From Marinisporobacter balticus (GTDB lineage: Bacteria > Bacillota > Clostridia > Peptostreptococcales > Thermotaleaceae), in NCBI RefSeq assembly GCF_004345705.1, contig NZ_SLWV01000004.1:62001-126000 (forward strand): DNA of 64,000 bases. The letters are read 5' to 3'. The notes beneath the pieces are model-generated. The model did no database searches. It saw only the letters and a program-made list of their open reading frames with translations, and was not told where the DNA came from. A program made the position numbers and the translations under genes. This document shows, piece after piece, positions 34,127-41,738 of the stretch; position 1 is the stretch's first letter; each line of letters opens with the position of its first letter.

Positions 34127-35923
34127 GTGAACCAACGTATTTTTCTATCTGAATATAAAAATGAGGAACTATTTGGTAAAATTATCGAAGTGAATGATAT
34201 GGCATGTGAAAAACTTGGTTATACGAAAGCAGAATTGCAAATGATGACACTGAAAGATGTGATGGCACAACTAACTTTGAATAAAACATCAAAATTTAAA
34301 GAAGAAATTTTAGAAAAGGGATATAGTATAAATCAAATGGTACAAGTATCAAAAAATGGGATAGAGATGTGTGTTATAGTGTATATGTATCGGCTGACAT
34401 TATTTAATAGAAGGGTTATCCTTTCTATTGTTTATGATATTGTGGATGAAAATAGGTGTGAAGAAGCTGAAAAAAAATTTAAGTTATTTGGGAAAGTTTT
34501 TGAAAATAATACAGAAGGCGTATTGGTTGGGGATAGACAGCGGAAAATTGTATGGACGAATCATGCTTTTACAGAGATTACGGATTGTAAAAGTAAAGAA
34601 GAAAAAATTAATTATCTGGCTTTTAGAGATTTTTTGACAGGATTATATAATCGTGCATTCTTTATTAGAAAGTTAAATTATACACTGGTGAATGCCTGTA
34701 GTAAAAAAGAAAAGATAGGTATTCTTTTTATAGATTTGGATGGATTCAAAAATATTAATGATCATTTAGGCCATGCAGCAGGAGATCAATTACTACAAAA
34801 AGTAGCAAAAAGAATCAAGCAATGTGTTCGAGAAAGTGATATTGTTGCACGAATTGGAGGAGATGAATTTGTGCTATTACTTTCCCAAATGGAGGATGTA
34901 GAAAATCCTATGTATATTGCAAAAAGGATTGTGGATGGTTTTGAGAAACCATTTTATGTAAATGAGAATAAATTATATGTAGATATTAGTATAGGTATTG
35001 CCATATATCCTGATGATGGCAAAACTGCAGACACATTAATGATTCATGCAGATATGGCGATGTATAAAGCGAAAGAGAGTAAAGGAAATAAAGTAGAAAG
35101 ATTTTCTGATATTTTAAATGAAAAAGAAAAAGAACGATTTGTAATAGAAAATCTTCTTAAGGATGCATTGGCGAGGGATGAATTTTCACTTTATTATCAA
35201 CCGATTATCAATATGAAAACAGGAAAAATGATGGGTGCTGAAAGTTTACTAAGATGGAAGACTGAAAAATTAGGGTTTATCCCACCAGATAAGTTTATAC
35301 CCATTGCAGAAAGGAATGGATTGATTGTACCTCTTGGAGAATGGGTGTTAAAAACTGCATGCAGACAAAATAAACAATGGCAAGAGACTGGATATATGCC
35401 GATATATTTAGCAGTGAATATATCTGTTAGACAATTAGAACAAAAAGATTTTATAAATAGGATTGAAAATATATTGAATGAAACGGGCCTTGATCCTAAG
35501 TATTTAGAACTAGAAATAACAGAAAGCATTTCTGCAGAAAATATCCATAATATAGGAAATGCATTTAAAAAATTAAATGATTTAGGCGTGACATTATCTA
35601 TTGATGATTTTGGTACAGGTTATTCATCTTTAGGACAATTAAAGATATTGCCTATTAGCAAATTAAAGATTGATAAAATTTTTGTAAAGGATATTCATAA
35701 AGAGATAAACCATACGGCCATTACTGCTGCGATTATAGCGATGGCAAAACGTTTGAACTTGGAAGTAGTGGCAGAAGGTATAGAAACAGAGGATCAATTG
35801 AGGTTCTTGCAAGAAAATAAATGTGATATGGGGCAAGGATATTTATTTAGTAAACCTATTGATGCATCACGATTTGCAATATTCCTTCAAAAGAAACAAT
35901 CCTTCTTTAGAAAGCATAAATAA
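34127..35923 (+). CDS. PAS-GGDEF-EAL cyclic-di-GMP enzyme
   Basis: 598 residues, GTG start after AGGAGGTAAAAAT. A first PAS domain covers about 1-115. A second PAS begins EGVLVGDRQRKIVWTNHAF but is only about 40 residues long before the GGDEF domain starts (FRDFLTGLYNR). The GGDEF motif RIGGDEF is intact near residue 243. The EAL domain has ESLLRW in place of EALLRW, with ELEITES, SIDDFGTGYSSL and AEGIETEDQL all conserved, so both activities are possible. It is the only c-di-GMP enzyme in the window and could set the signal read by the riboswitch at 3036. Confidence 0.93.
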   Translation: MNQRIFLSEYKNEELFGKIIEVNDMACEKLGYTKAELQMMTLKDVMAQLTLNKTSKFKEEILEKGYSINQMVQVSKNGIEMCVIVYMYRLTLFNRRVILSIVYDIVDENRCEEAEKKFKLFGKVFENNTEGVLVGDRQRKIVWTNHAFTEITDCKSKEEKINYLAFRDFLTGLYNRAFFIRKLNYTLVNACSKKEKIGILFIDLDGFKNINDHLGHAAGDQLLQKVAKRIKQCVRESDIVARIGGDEFVLLLSQMEDVENPMYIAKRIVDGFEKPFYVNENKLYVDISIGIAIYPDDGKTADTLMIHADMAMYKAKESKGNKVERFSDILNEKEKERFVIENLLKDALARDEFSLYYQPIINMKTGKMMGAESLLRWKTEKLGFIPPDKFIPIAERNGLIVPLGEWVLKTACRQNKQWQETGYMPIYLAVNISVRQLEQKDFINRIENILNETGLDPKYLELEITESISAENIHNIGNAFKKLNDLGVTLSIDDFGTGYSSLGQLKILPISKLKIDKIFVKDIHKEINHTAITAAIIAMAKRLNLEVVAEGIETEDQLRFLQENKCDMGQGYLFSKPIDASRFAIFLQKKQSFFRKHK

Positions 35924-35946
35924 AACAATAAATAAAGTTTCTATAA

Positions 35947-35980
35947 AAAATTGGTGAAGCGTATGCCTCATCAATTTTCA
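35947..35980 (+). terminator. Probable terminator after the GGDEF-EAL gene
   Basis: AAAATTGGTGAAGC pairs with GCCTCATCAATTTT with one mismatch and one G-U. The T tail is only the stem end, so strength is uncertain. Confidence 0.5.
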
Positions 35981-36130
35981 TATCCGTTAAAAATGATTAT
36001 GCACAAGGGGTATGAACAATACATATTATGTATTACAGTAGATTCTATCATACGAGGCAAATTCGTTAGAAGTTATATGATTGTATACTGTGCTTAGTTT
36101 TGGTGAATTGCTTATAGGAGGACATAGTGT

Positions 36131-36817
36131 ATGATGAATTTAAGAATAGGAGATCTGGTAGCTAGAAGATCATATGGTTTTGATATATTATTTAAGATTA
36201 TTGATATGATAGAAACTTTTCATAAAGAGAAAATTGTCATATTAAAAGGTGTAGATTTAAGAATTATAGCAGATTCTCCTGAAAAGGATTTATATCGAAT
36301 ATCTCTAAAAAAAATAGATAGTTTTACAAGATCATTTGAAAAAAAAATTGAAAAAACAATAGATAAAATTATGAAGAAGAGAAATGAAAAAGATGAAAAA
36401 AAGGATTATTTCATAAAATCAGGAAAAGTACTTCATTTAGATGGAGATAAGGAATACCTAGATGTTTGCCTAAAAGTCTATAAACAATTAGAGATAGATG
36501 TTGTTGGTAAACAGATCGGAGAGGAAGAACAACCAAAAGCTGTATTAGAGTTGTTGCAAACATATGGACCAGATATATTGGTTATAACAGGTCATGATGG
36601 TTTTTTAAAGGGGCATAAAGACTTTAAAAATGCGGATAATTATAAAAATTCTCGGCATTTTATAGAAACTGTAAAACAAGCCAGAAAGTATGAGCCCAGT
36701 ATGGATGACCTTGTAATTTTTGCTGGGGGATGTCAATCTTATTATGAAGAAATACTCAACGCCGGAGCAAACTTTGCAAGTTCACCACACAGGGTACTAA
36801 TGGAGTGGATAGTATGA
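36131..36817 (+). CDS. yabG: YabG sporulation protease, N-terminal segment of a split gene
   Basis: 228 codons to the stop created inside the inserted element. The start follows AGGAGGACATAGTGT. It matches YabG throughout: LRIGDLVARRSYGFDILFKI, HLDGDKEYLDVCLKVYKQL, PDILVITGHDG (His155), VIFAGGCQSYYEEI (Cys201) and ANFASSPHRVL. YabG is a mother-cell protease that trims coat and cortex proteins, and an essential Cys in this region has been reported for the Clostridioides enzyme. After L223 the reading runs into element DNA (MEWIV, stop). The missing 57 residues are encoded in frame at 41468-41641. Whether the truncated protein is active is unknown. Confidence 0.93.
   Translation: MMNLRIGDLVARRSYGFDILFKIIDMIETFHKEKIVILKGVDLRIIADSPEKDLYRISLKKIDSFTRSFEKKIEKTIDKIMKKRNEKDEKKDYFIKSGKVLHLDGDKEYLDVCLKVYKQLEIDVVGKQIGEEEQPKAVLELLQTYGPDILVITGHDGFLKGHKDFKNADNYKNSRHFIETVKQARKYEPSMDDLVIFAGGCQSYYEEILNAGANFASSPHRVLMEWIV
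36795..36801. repeat. Left attachment core of the yabG element
   Basis: TACTAAT, identical to 41463-41469. It sits in codons 222-224 of yabG, exactly where similarity to YabG stops. Flanks differ (GG before and GG after here, TA before and CC after at the right end). Confidence 0.85.
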
Positions 36818-36915
36818 ATACTTATTATTAAATTTACATATATAATAAGAGATAACAAAAAAAATAACTTGAAAGATTAGTGAACTTATTTGGATTAGCT
36901 TTAAGGGGGGATTTG

Positions 36916-37014
36916 ATGAAGAATATAATTAAAATAACAAATAAATTCGTAGGAGAAAAAAATTTAAAAGCTATTTTGAAGGAATTGGTTCTATTGCAGT
37001 TAAAAAACAAATAG
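36916..37014 (+). CDS. 32-residue ORF coupled to the recombinase gene
   Basis: It starts at an ATG after a very strong AAGGGGGGATTTG site. It is basic and helical (KNIIKITNKFVGEKNLKAI; then LKELVLLQLKNK). Its stop codon overlaps the Shine-Dalgarno of the recombinase gene, so the two are coupled. It could be a leader peptide or a recombination directionality factor, but no family is recognisable. Confidence 0.55.
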   Translation: MKNIIKITNKFVGEKNLKAILKELVLLQLKNK

Positions 37015-37025
37015 GAGGGTTTTAA

Positions 37026-38480
37026 GTGAGGTGTGCTGTATATGTTAGAGTTTCTACAGATATGGAAACCCAAAAGACGAGTATTGCACATCAGAGAATT
37101 TTCTTTGAGAAATACATTAAAGATAGAGGATGGACATTGGTTAAAGTTTACCAAGATATTGAAAGTGGAACAAGTATAAAGAAAAGAGAAGGGTTACAAG
37201 CGTTAATCGAAGATAGTAAAAAGGATCAGTTTGACAGTATTCTTACAAAAAGTATTTCTCGTTTTGCCAGAAATACATTAGAAGGTTTAACGATTATTAG
37301 AGATTTCAGAGCTAGAAACATAAGATTTACCACAATCGAGGATGGATTTGATTCAAAAGAATACGATGAATTTATGTTTACATTACTCCTTTCTATTGCA
37401 CAGAAAGAATCTGAAAAAATGAGTGAGCGTATTAAATTTGGCAAATTATGTAGAGCAAAAGGGGGCTACTACAATGGGAGCAATCCACCCTATGGTTACA
37501 AAAAAATTGATAAGTATAAAATTATTTCATCTGAAGATATTTCGACGTATGTTGTTAAAAAAATATTTTCTATGTACTTAGAGGGAAAAGGATTGTATAA
37601 AATGGCAAAAGAATTAAATGAGAACGGTTATCCAACACCGAGCCAAGTAGCAGAGAAAAAAAATAGTAGTTTTATTTGGCATCAAAGCACCATTCGAAAA
37701 ATACTTTCCAATAGATTTTATGTAGGAGATATGATTCAAAATAAAAGTAGTACAGTAAATGCAATTACTGGAGAACGAAAAGTGAATAAAGAAGAAATCG
37801 TATGTGTAAAAAACACCCATGAGCCAATCATAGATCTAATAACTTTTGAAGAGGTCCAAAGAATACTAAGTGAAAAGAAAAAGAAAAGGACTGGGAATCA
37901 AAAACATCTTTTTTCTAATATTTTGGTTTGTGGAGAATGTGGTAGTAAGATGCATTATAAAAAAGAAAAAGAAGCTTATATCTGTGGCAAGTTAAATAAA
38001 ATGGGGAAAAATTATTGTAAAGGAACGTATATTAAAGAAAGTGTATTGAAAGAAGTTGTTTGTAACGAATTAAGGAAAATCATCTATGAGAAGATCTGTA
38101 GCAATACGATTGTAAAGGAAGTCGAAGAAGGGATGGAAAATTATAATGGAAAGGAAAAAATAAAAAAAATAGAAAAATTGATTATAAAATTGGATCAAAA
38201 AAAAAGTAGACTTTTAGATATGTGCATAGATGATCGGGTAGAGGAAAAACTTTATTTAAGAAAAATACAAGAAATAAATGGACAAAAAAGATTATTAGGA
38301 GAAACTAAGGAAAAAATCTCAAAAGAATTAAAAGAAAATGAAGGACATTACAAGGAAGTTATAGAAGAAATACTTAAGTTTGAAACTTTGGATCGTATGA
38401 CCTTAAATAAATTGGTCAAAAAAATTGAAATATTTAGAAATCGGGAGGGCATCATAACGTATATATTTGGAATAGAATGA
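37026..38480 (+). CDS. Large serine recombinase (SpoIVCA-like site-specific recombinase)
   Basis: 484 residues, GTG start after AGGAGGGTTTTAA. The resolvase domain begins CAVYVRVSTDMETQ with the catalytic Ser10 and has TKSISRFARNTLEG with the active-site arginines. The recombinase domain contains NPPYGYKK and IRKILSNRFYVGDMIQ. A zinc ribbon follows (CGECGSKMHYKKEKEAYIC, then C near KNYC), then a long coiled coil and a C-terminal tail. The gene lies 225 bp from the left attachment core, as in other integrase-att arrangements. By size and order it resembles SpoIVCA, which excises skin from sigK. Confidence 0.95.
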   Translation: MRCAVYVRVSTDMETQKTSIAHQRIFFEKYIKDRGWTLVKVYQDIESGTSIKKREGLQALIEDSKKDQFDSILTKSISRFARNTLEGLTIIRDFRARNIRFTTIEDGFDSKEYDEFMFTLLLSIAQKESEKMSERIKFGKLCRAKGGYYNGSNPPYGYKKIDKYKIISSEDISTYVVKKIFSMYLEGKGLYKMAKELNENGYPTPSQVAEKKNSSFIWHQSTIRKILSNRFYVGDMIQNKSSTVNAITGERKVNKEEIVCVKNTHEPIIDLITFEEVQRILSEKKKKRTGNQKHLFSNILVCGECGSKMHYKKEKEAYICGKLNKMGKNYCKGTYIKESVLKEVVCNELRKIIYEKICSNTIVKEVEEGMENYNGKEKIKKIEKLIIKLDQKKSRLLDMCIDDRVEEKLYLRKIQEINGQKRLLGETKEKISKELKENEGHYKEVIEEILKFETLDRMTLNKLVKKIEIFRNREGIITYIFGIE

Positions 38481-38645
38481 TGAATTGCGTGTTGTGAAGA
38501 GGTTATTAAAACTGTACACAAAATAATACAGTGCGTGTGGAAAAGCAAACAATTTAGATCGTACATATGAACTTTAGACAATGCAAGGATTGAGATATAT
38601 AAATGAGAATACCTTAAAATGGTACTTGTTAAAAATTTGTCAAAT

Positions 38646-38758
38646 TTGTACAAGAAAGTAAACAATCATTTTTTTAATATAGATAACAAAATAGCGTATA
38701 ACAAATAGGGAAAGGGCTATATAAGACGTATACAAGAATAATTGATCAGTTTGTACAA
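38646..38758. repeat. Two TTGTACAA palindromes upstream of the thiolase gene
   Basis: The 8-bp palindrome occurs at 38646-38653 and 38751-38758. A related CTGTA...TACAG pair lies near 38510. They flank the sigma-54-like promoter region and may bind an activator or repressor. The rest of the gene-free stretch 38481-38900 is AT-rich with no ORF. Confidence 0.45.
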
Positions 38759-38761
38759 GGT

Positions 38762-38779
38762 TGGCTTAATATTTGCATG
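38762..38779 (+). promoter_or_regulatory. Sigma-54-type promoter of the thiolase gene
   Basis: TTGGCTTAATATTTGCAT has the GG (38763-38764) and GC (38775-38776) elements separated by exactly 10 bp. This agrees well with the -24/-12 consensus TTGGCAC-N5-TTGCA. It lies about 125 bp before the thiolase start. Confidence 0.6.
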
Positions 38780-38900
38780 CAATACAGTTGTGTGAGGAAT
38801 TGTAAAACCCAAAAGTTTTCAATTTAAAAAAATTGAAGATCTAACGATTGTGTTATTTTTTAATCTATTAAATACTTAAATAATATAAGGAGGAAGATGT

Positions 38901-40079
38901 ATGAGAGAAGTAGTAATAGCAAGTGCGGTGAGAACAGCCGTGGGTAGTTATGGAGGTACTTTAAAAGGTTTTAAAGCAGCAGAATTAGGAACAATTGTTA
39001 TGAAGGAAGCGATGAATAGAGCGAAAATTAAGCCTGAGCAAGTAGATGAAGTACTATTTGGTTGTGTATTACAAGCTGGACAAGGGCAAGGGGTTGCAAG
39101 ACAAGCAGCAGTAAAAGCAGGTATTCCTGTAGAAGTTCCAGCTGCAACAATCAATATTATTTGTGGTTCTGGACTAAGAACAGTATCTCTTGCAGCGCAA
39201 ACAATTCTATCAGGAGATAATGACATTGTAGTTGCAGGAGGAACAGAAGTAATGAGTGCGACACCATATGTTCTTGAGAAGGCAAGATGGGGACATAGAA
39301 TGGGTGACGGAAAAATTGTGGATACTATGATTAGAGATGGATTGTGGGAAGTGTTTAATGATTATCATATGGGTATGACAGCTGAAAATGTTGCGCAAAA
39401 ATATGGTCTTACCAGAGAAGAACAAGACATATTTGCAGCTGCTAGTCAAAACAAAGCAGAAAAAGCAAAAAAAGAAGGAAGATTTAAAGATGAAATTGTC
39501 CCTGTAGAAATAAAATCAAAAAAAGGAACAATTGTTTTTGAAGAAGATGAATTTATTAGAGATGGTGTAACAGCAGAAGCTATTGGAAAATTAAGACCAG
39601 CATTTAAAAAGGACGGTACGGTAACAGCAGGAAATGCGTCAGGGATTAATGATGGTGCAGCAGCATTAATTATTATGTCTAAAGAAAAAGCAGAAGAACT
39701 AGGTATTGAACCACTAGCTACGATCGTATCTTATGCAACAGCAGGGGTGGAACCTTCTATCATGGGAATAGGACCTATTCCAGCTTCTAAAAAAGCTTTA
39801 GAAAAAGCAAATCTTACAATCGAAGATATGGATTTAATTGAAGCAAATGAAGCTTTTGCAGCGCAATCTATTGCAGTAGCAAGAGATCTTAACTTTGATA
39901 TGGAAAAAGTAAATGTAAATGGTGGAGCAATTGCCATAGGACATCCGATTGGTGCGAGTGGTGCGAGAATTTTAGTGACCCTGCTACATGAAATGGAAAA
40001 AAGAGATGCAAAACATGGGTTAGCAACGCTATGTATTGGCGGAGGAATGGGAACATCTGTAATTGTTAAAAGAAAATAG
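38901..40079 (+). CDS. Acetyl-CoA acetyltransferase (thiolase)
   Basis: 392 residues, full length. Catalytic residues are in place: Cys88 in [12 protein letters not shown], His348 in [13 protein letters not shown] and Cys378 in [10 protein letters not shown]. It condenses two acetyl-CoA to acetoacetyl-CoA, or the reverse. It lies inside the yabG element, 420 bp past the recombinase gene, with its own AAGGAGGAAGATGT site, promoter and terminator. If the element is excised in the mother cell this copy would be lost there. Whether other copies exist in the genome cannot be seen. Confidence 0.95.
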   Translation: MREVVIASAVRTAVGSYGGTLKGFKAAELGTIVMKEAMNRAKIKPEQVDEVLFGCVLQAGQGQGVARQAAVKAGIPVEVPAATINIICGSGLRTVSLAAQTILSGDNDIVVAGGTEVMSATPYVLEKARWGHRMGDGKIVDTMIRDGLWEVFNDYHMGMTAENVAQKYGLTREEQDIFAAASQNKAEKAKKEGRFKDEIVPVEIKSKKGTIVFEEDEFIRDGVTAEAIGKLRPAFKKDGTVTAGNASGINDGAAALIIMSKEKAEELGIEPLATIVSYATAGVEPSIMGIGPIPASKKALEKANLTIEDMDLIEANEAFAAQSIAVARDLNFDMEKVNVNGGAIAIGHPIGASGARILVTLLHEMEKRDAKHGLATLCIGGGMGTSVIVKRK

Positions 40080-40092
40080 ATAAAACAACTAC

Positions 40093-40130
40093 AAAAATAG
40101 GATACTTTAAGTATCCTATTTTTTATTTTT
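40093..40130 (+). terminator. Terminator after the thiolase gene
   Basis: AAATAGGATAC pairs with GTATCCTATTT (loop TTTAA), followed by TTTATTTTT. Confidence 0.92.
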
Positions 40131-40243
40131 AAGACAATATGTTCTTTCAGCAATACGGTATATCTAATACGAAATTCAATTTACTCGTAATTTTATATGA
40201 AGAGCAAAGAAATGGAATTATGTTATCTGAAGTAGGGGAATGA

Positions 40244-40570
40244 ATGCTTGTAACAAAAGCAAATGTTACTGGGTTGGTCGATAGAAAAGTAGTGGTGACC
40301 ATGATATTTATCATGTTAGTCTTAGCTAATATGATTAGGTGTGAAAGTGAGAAGGCAGTAAAGTTATTTAATGAAGAGGATGGATTGGTTGTTCAAGGAA
40401 TGATAGAAGCTAAGGAAATAAGTATTAATAGTAAAATACCAGGCAAAATATCTAAGATATATGTAGAAGAAGGAGCAGACGTGAATGTAGAAAGTTTATT
40501 AGTAGAAATGACTAGTGATGAAATAAAAGCAAAGGAAAAACAAGCGAAAAGGAGTAAAAAGCTAGATTGA
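40244..40570 (+). CDS. HlyD/adaptor-like N-terminal fragment
   Basis: 108 residues. An N-terminal hydrophobic segment (VVVTMIFIMLVLANMI) is followed by VVQGMIEAKEISINSKIPGKISKIYVEEGADVNVESLLVEM, the first half of a lipoyl/barrel-sandwich domain as in membrane-fusion proteins. The helical hairpin and second half are absent, since the frame stops after a lysine-rich tail. It is probably a decayed adaptor gene, or a minimal single-domain protein. It lies within the yabG element. Confidence 0.6.
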   Translation: MLVTKANVTGLVDRKVVVTMIFIMLVLANMIRCESEKAVKLFNEEDGLVVQGMIEAKEISINSKIPGKISKIYVEEGADVNVESLLVEMTSDEIKAKEKQAKRSKKLD

Positions 40571-40654
40571 TAAAATCTAACTTTTTATTTCTAAATATTT
40601 ACAACACTTCGTGCTATAATACTATAAGAATAATAACAATTTAAGGAGTATACT

Positions 40655-41395
40655 ATGAAAAAGTTAAATTTAAAAAGTATAGATAACGGCATAAAAACTG
40701 CGCAACGCAATGGCTACTTTGATGATCTATATAGAATATATGAAACGATTCCACAAGGAAAGTGTTTAGGATGTACAAGATGTTGTGTGGAATCAGTACC
40801 TACGCACTTCATTGAGTTTTTGAATATATTTCAGCATATGACGAACGAAAGAGCGTTATATGAAAAATTATTTCCTAAGATCATAGGCTATTATTTTTTG
40901 GAAATGGTCAAAAAAAATCATTGTCCATTTTTGGATGATGAAGGCATGTGTAGCATTTATAATTATAGACCTCTTGTGTGTAGGAGTTTTGGACACTTAA
41001 CAGAAGATGAATATGAAGAAAACTATAAAAGGGTTTTAAGTCAAAATATCCAAAACATGAAATTCTTCAAAAATAAGTATAAGATCCTTTTACCAAAAGA
41101 AGTGGTAGATCATAAAATTGACTATTGCAAAAATTTTGAAGTAAATAAGAAAATGACTAGATTTCAAAGACAAACAATGATTGATAGTATATTTACTATG
41201 GAATCAGCTTTTTTTATGAGGGGGTTAATTACAGAAGATTTTTTAGATACAGGATTGGTATCATGGTTTGTTTATACAGCTTTTGATATAGAAGAAGCAG
41301 GAAAATTAAGAATACAAATAATGAGAGAATATATAGAACAGGGAGTGAGTGAGACACTTAAGGAAGTAATGGAAAAATTGAAGACAATTATTTAA
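40655..41395 (+). CDS. YkgJ family cysteine-cluster protein
   Basis: 246 residues. The zinc/iron-chelating pattern is CLGCTRCCVESVP, then CPFLDDEGMCSIYNYRPLVCRSFGHL, matching the CxxCxxCC...C....C.....RP..C signature. The rest is helical. Function is unknown for the family. It is the last gene in the yabG element, and its terminator ends about 25 bp before the right attachment core. Confidence 0.85.
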   Translation: MKKLNLKSIDNGIKTAQRNGYFDDLYRIYETIPQGKCLGCTRCCVESVPTHFIEFLNIFQHMTNERALYEKLFPKIIGYYFLEMVKKNHCPFLDDEGMCSIYNYRPLVCRSFGHLTEDEYEENYKRVLSQNIQNMKFFKNKYKILLPKEVVDHKIDYCKNFEVNKKMTRFQRQTMIDSIFTMESAFFMRGLITEDFLDTGLVSWFVYTAFDIEEAGKLRIQIMREYIEQGVSETLKEVMEKLKTII

Positions 41396-41408
41396 AGAAG
41401 GAATGTGA

Positions 41409-41440
41409 GGTGTTGAAGAAAAATCAACATCTTTTTTTAT
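41409..41440 (+). terminator. Terminator at the right end of the element
   Basis: GGTGTTGA pairs with TCAACATC (one G-U), then seven Ts. It insulates the element from the downstream yabG piece. Confidence 0.85.
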
Positions 41441-41462
41441 TTGTTCCATTCTCTACACTCTA

Positions 41463-41469
41463 TACTAAT
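41463..41469. repeat. Right attachment core of the yabG element
   Basis: TACTAAT, identical to 36795-36801. YabG-like coding resumes exactly here (codons CTA ATC CAT). The arm CACTC at 41456-41460 is complementary to GAGTG at 36803-36807 next to the left core. Confidence 0.85.
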
Positions 41470-41641
41470 CCATTGTTTAGACCCTGTATTTATATGCGAA
41501 AAAATTGCTTATACAAATATAGCGCAATACGTGCCTGTTGAAGAAATTTTCGAAAACACTATCACAGGAATTCAAGGAGTAGGGGGATTACAAACAAGAG
41601 GGAAATATAGACGTGGATTTCCAAAGTCACCTTATCAATAA
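41465..41641 (+). pseudogene. yabG: YabG C-terminal segment of the split gene
   Basis: Open frame in phase with the left piece. It encodes LIHCLDPVFICEKIAYT, then NIAQYVPVEEIFENTITGI and GVGGLQTRGKYRRGFPKS, the conserved YabG C-terminus. There is no ribosome binding site or proper start of its own: the open frame begins with a TTG in element DNA at 41441. It is expressed as protein only after excision joins it to 36131-36801. It is listed as a pseudogene only because it is not a complete gene in this arrangement. It is intact rather than decayed. Confidence 0.92.
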
Positions 41642-41738
41642 GTTTTGAGTAAATACTTGATTTGGGATATAAATTCGCTAAGAAAGAAAAAAACTGCCTA
41701 GAGAGACAAAAAATGTTTTGTTAAAGGAGGGTAACAAA

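Larger units (their letters stand above)
36795..41462 (+). mobile_element. Skin-like element interrupting yabG, 4,668 bp
   Basis: The element lies between two TACTAAT repeats that split yabG. It contains a 32-codon ORF, a large serine recombinase, a thiolase, an HlyD-like fragment and a YkgJ-type protein, all on the plus strand. Joining 36801 to 41470 gives ...SSPHRVL-IHCLDPVF..., a continuous YabG. The circular junction would read CACTC-TATACTAATG-GAGTG, an inverted repeat typical of serine-integrase attP sites. Known relatives by principle are skin in sigK, SPbeta in spsM and vfbin in spoVFB. Excision in the mother cell is inferred, not shown. Confidence 0.92.

Noticed and set aside
36131..41641. 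yabG as an ordinary decayed pseudogene
   Set aside because: Both pieces are intact and in phase across an exact 7-bp repeat next to a serine recombinase. Decay would not preserve this.
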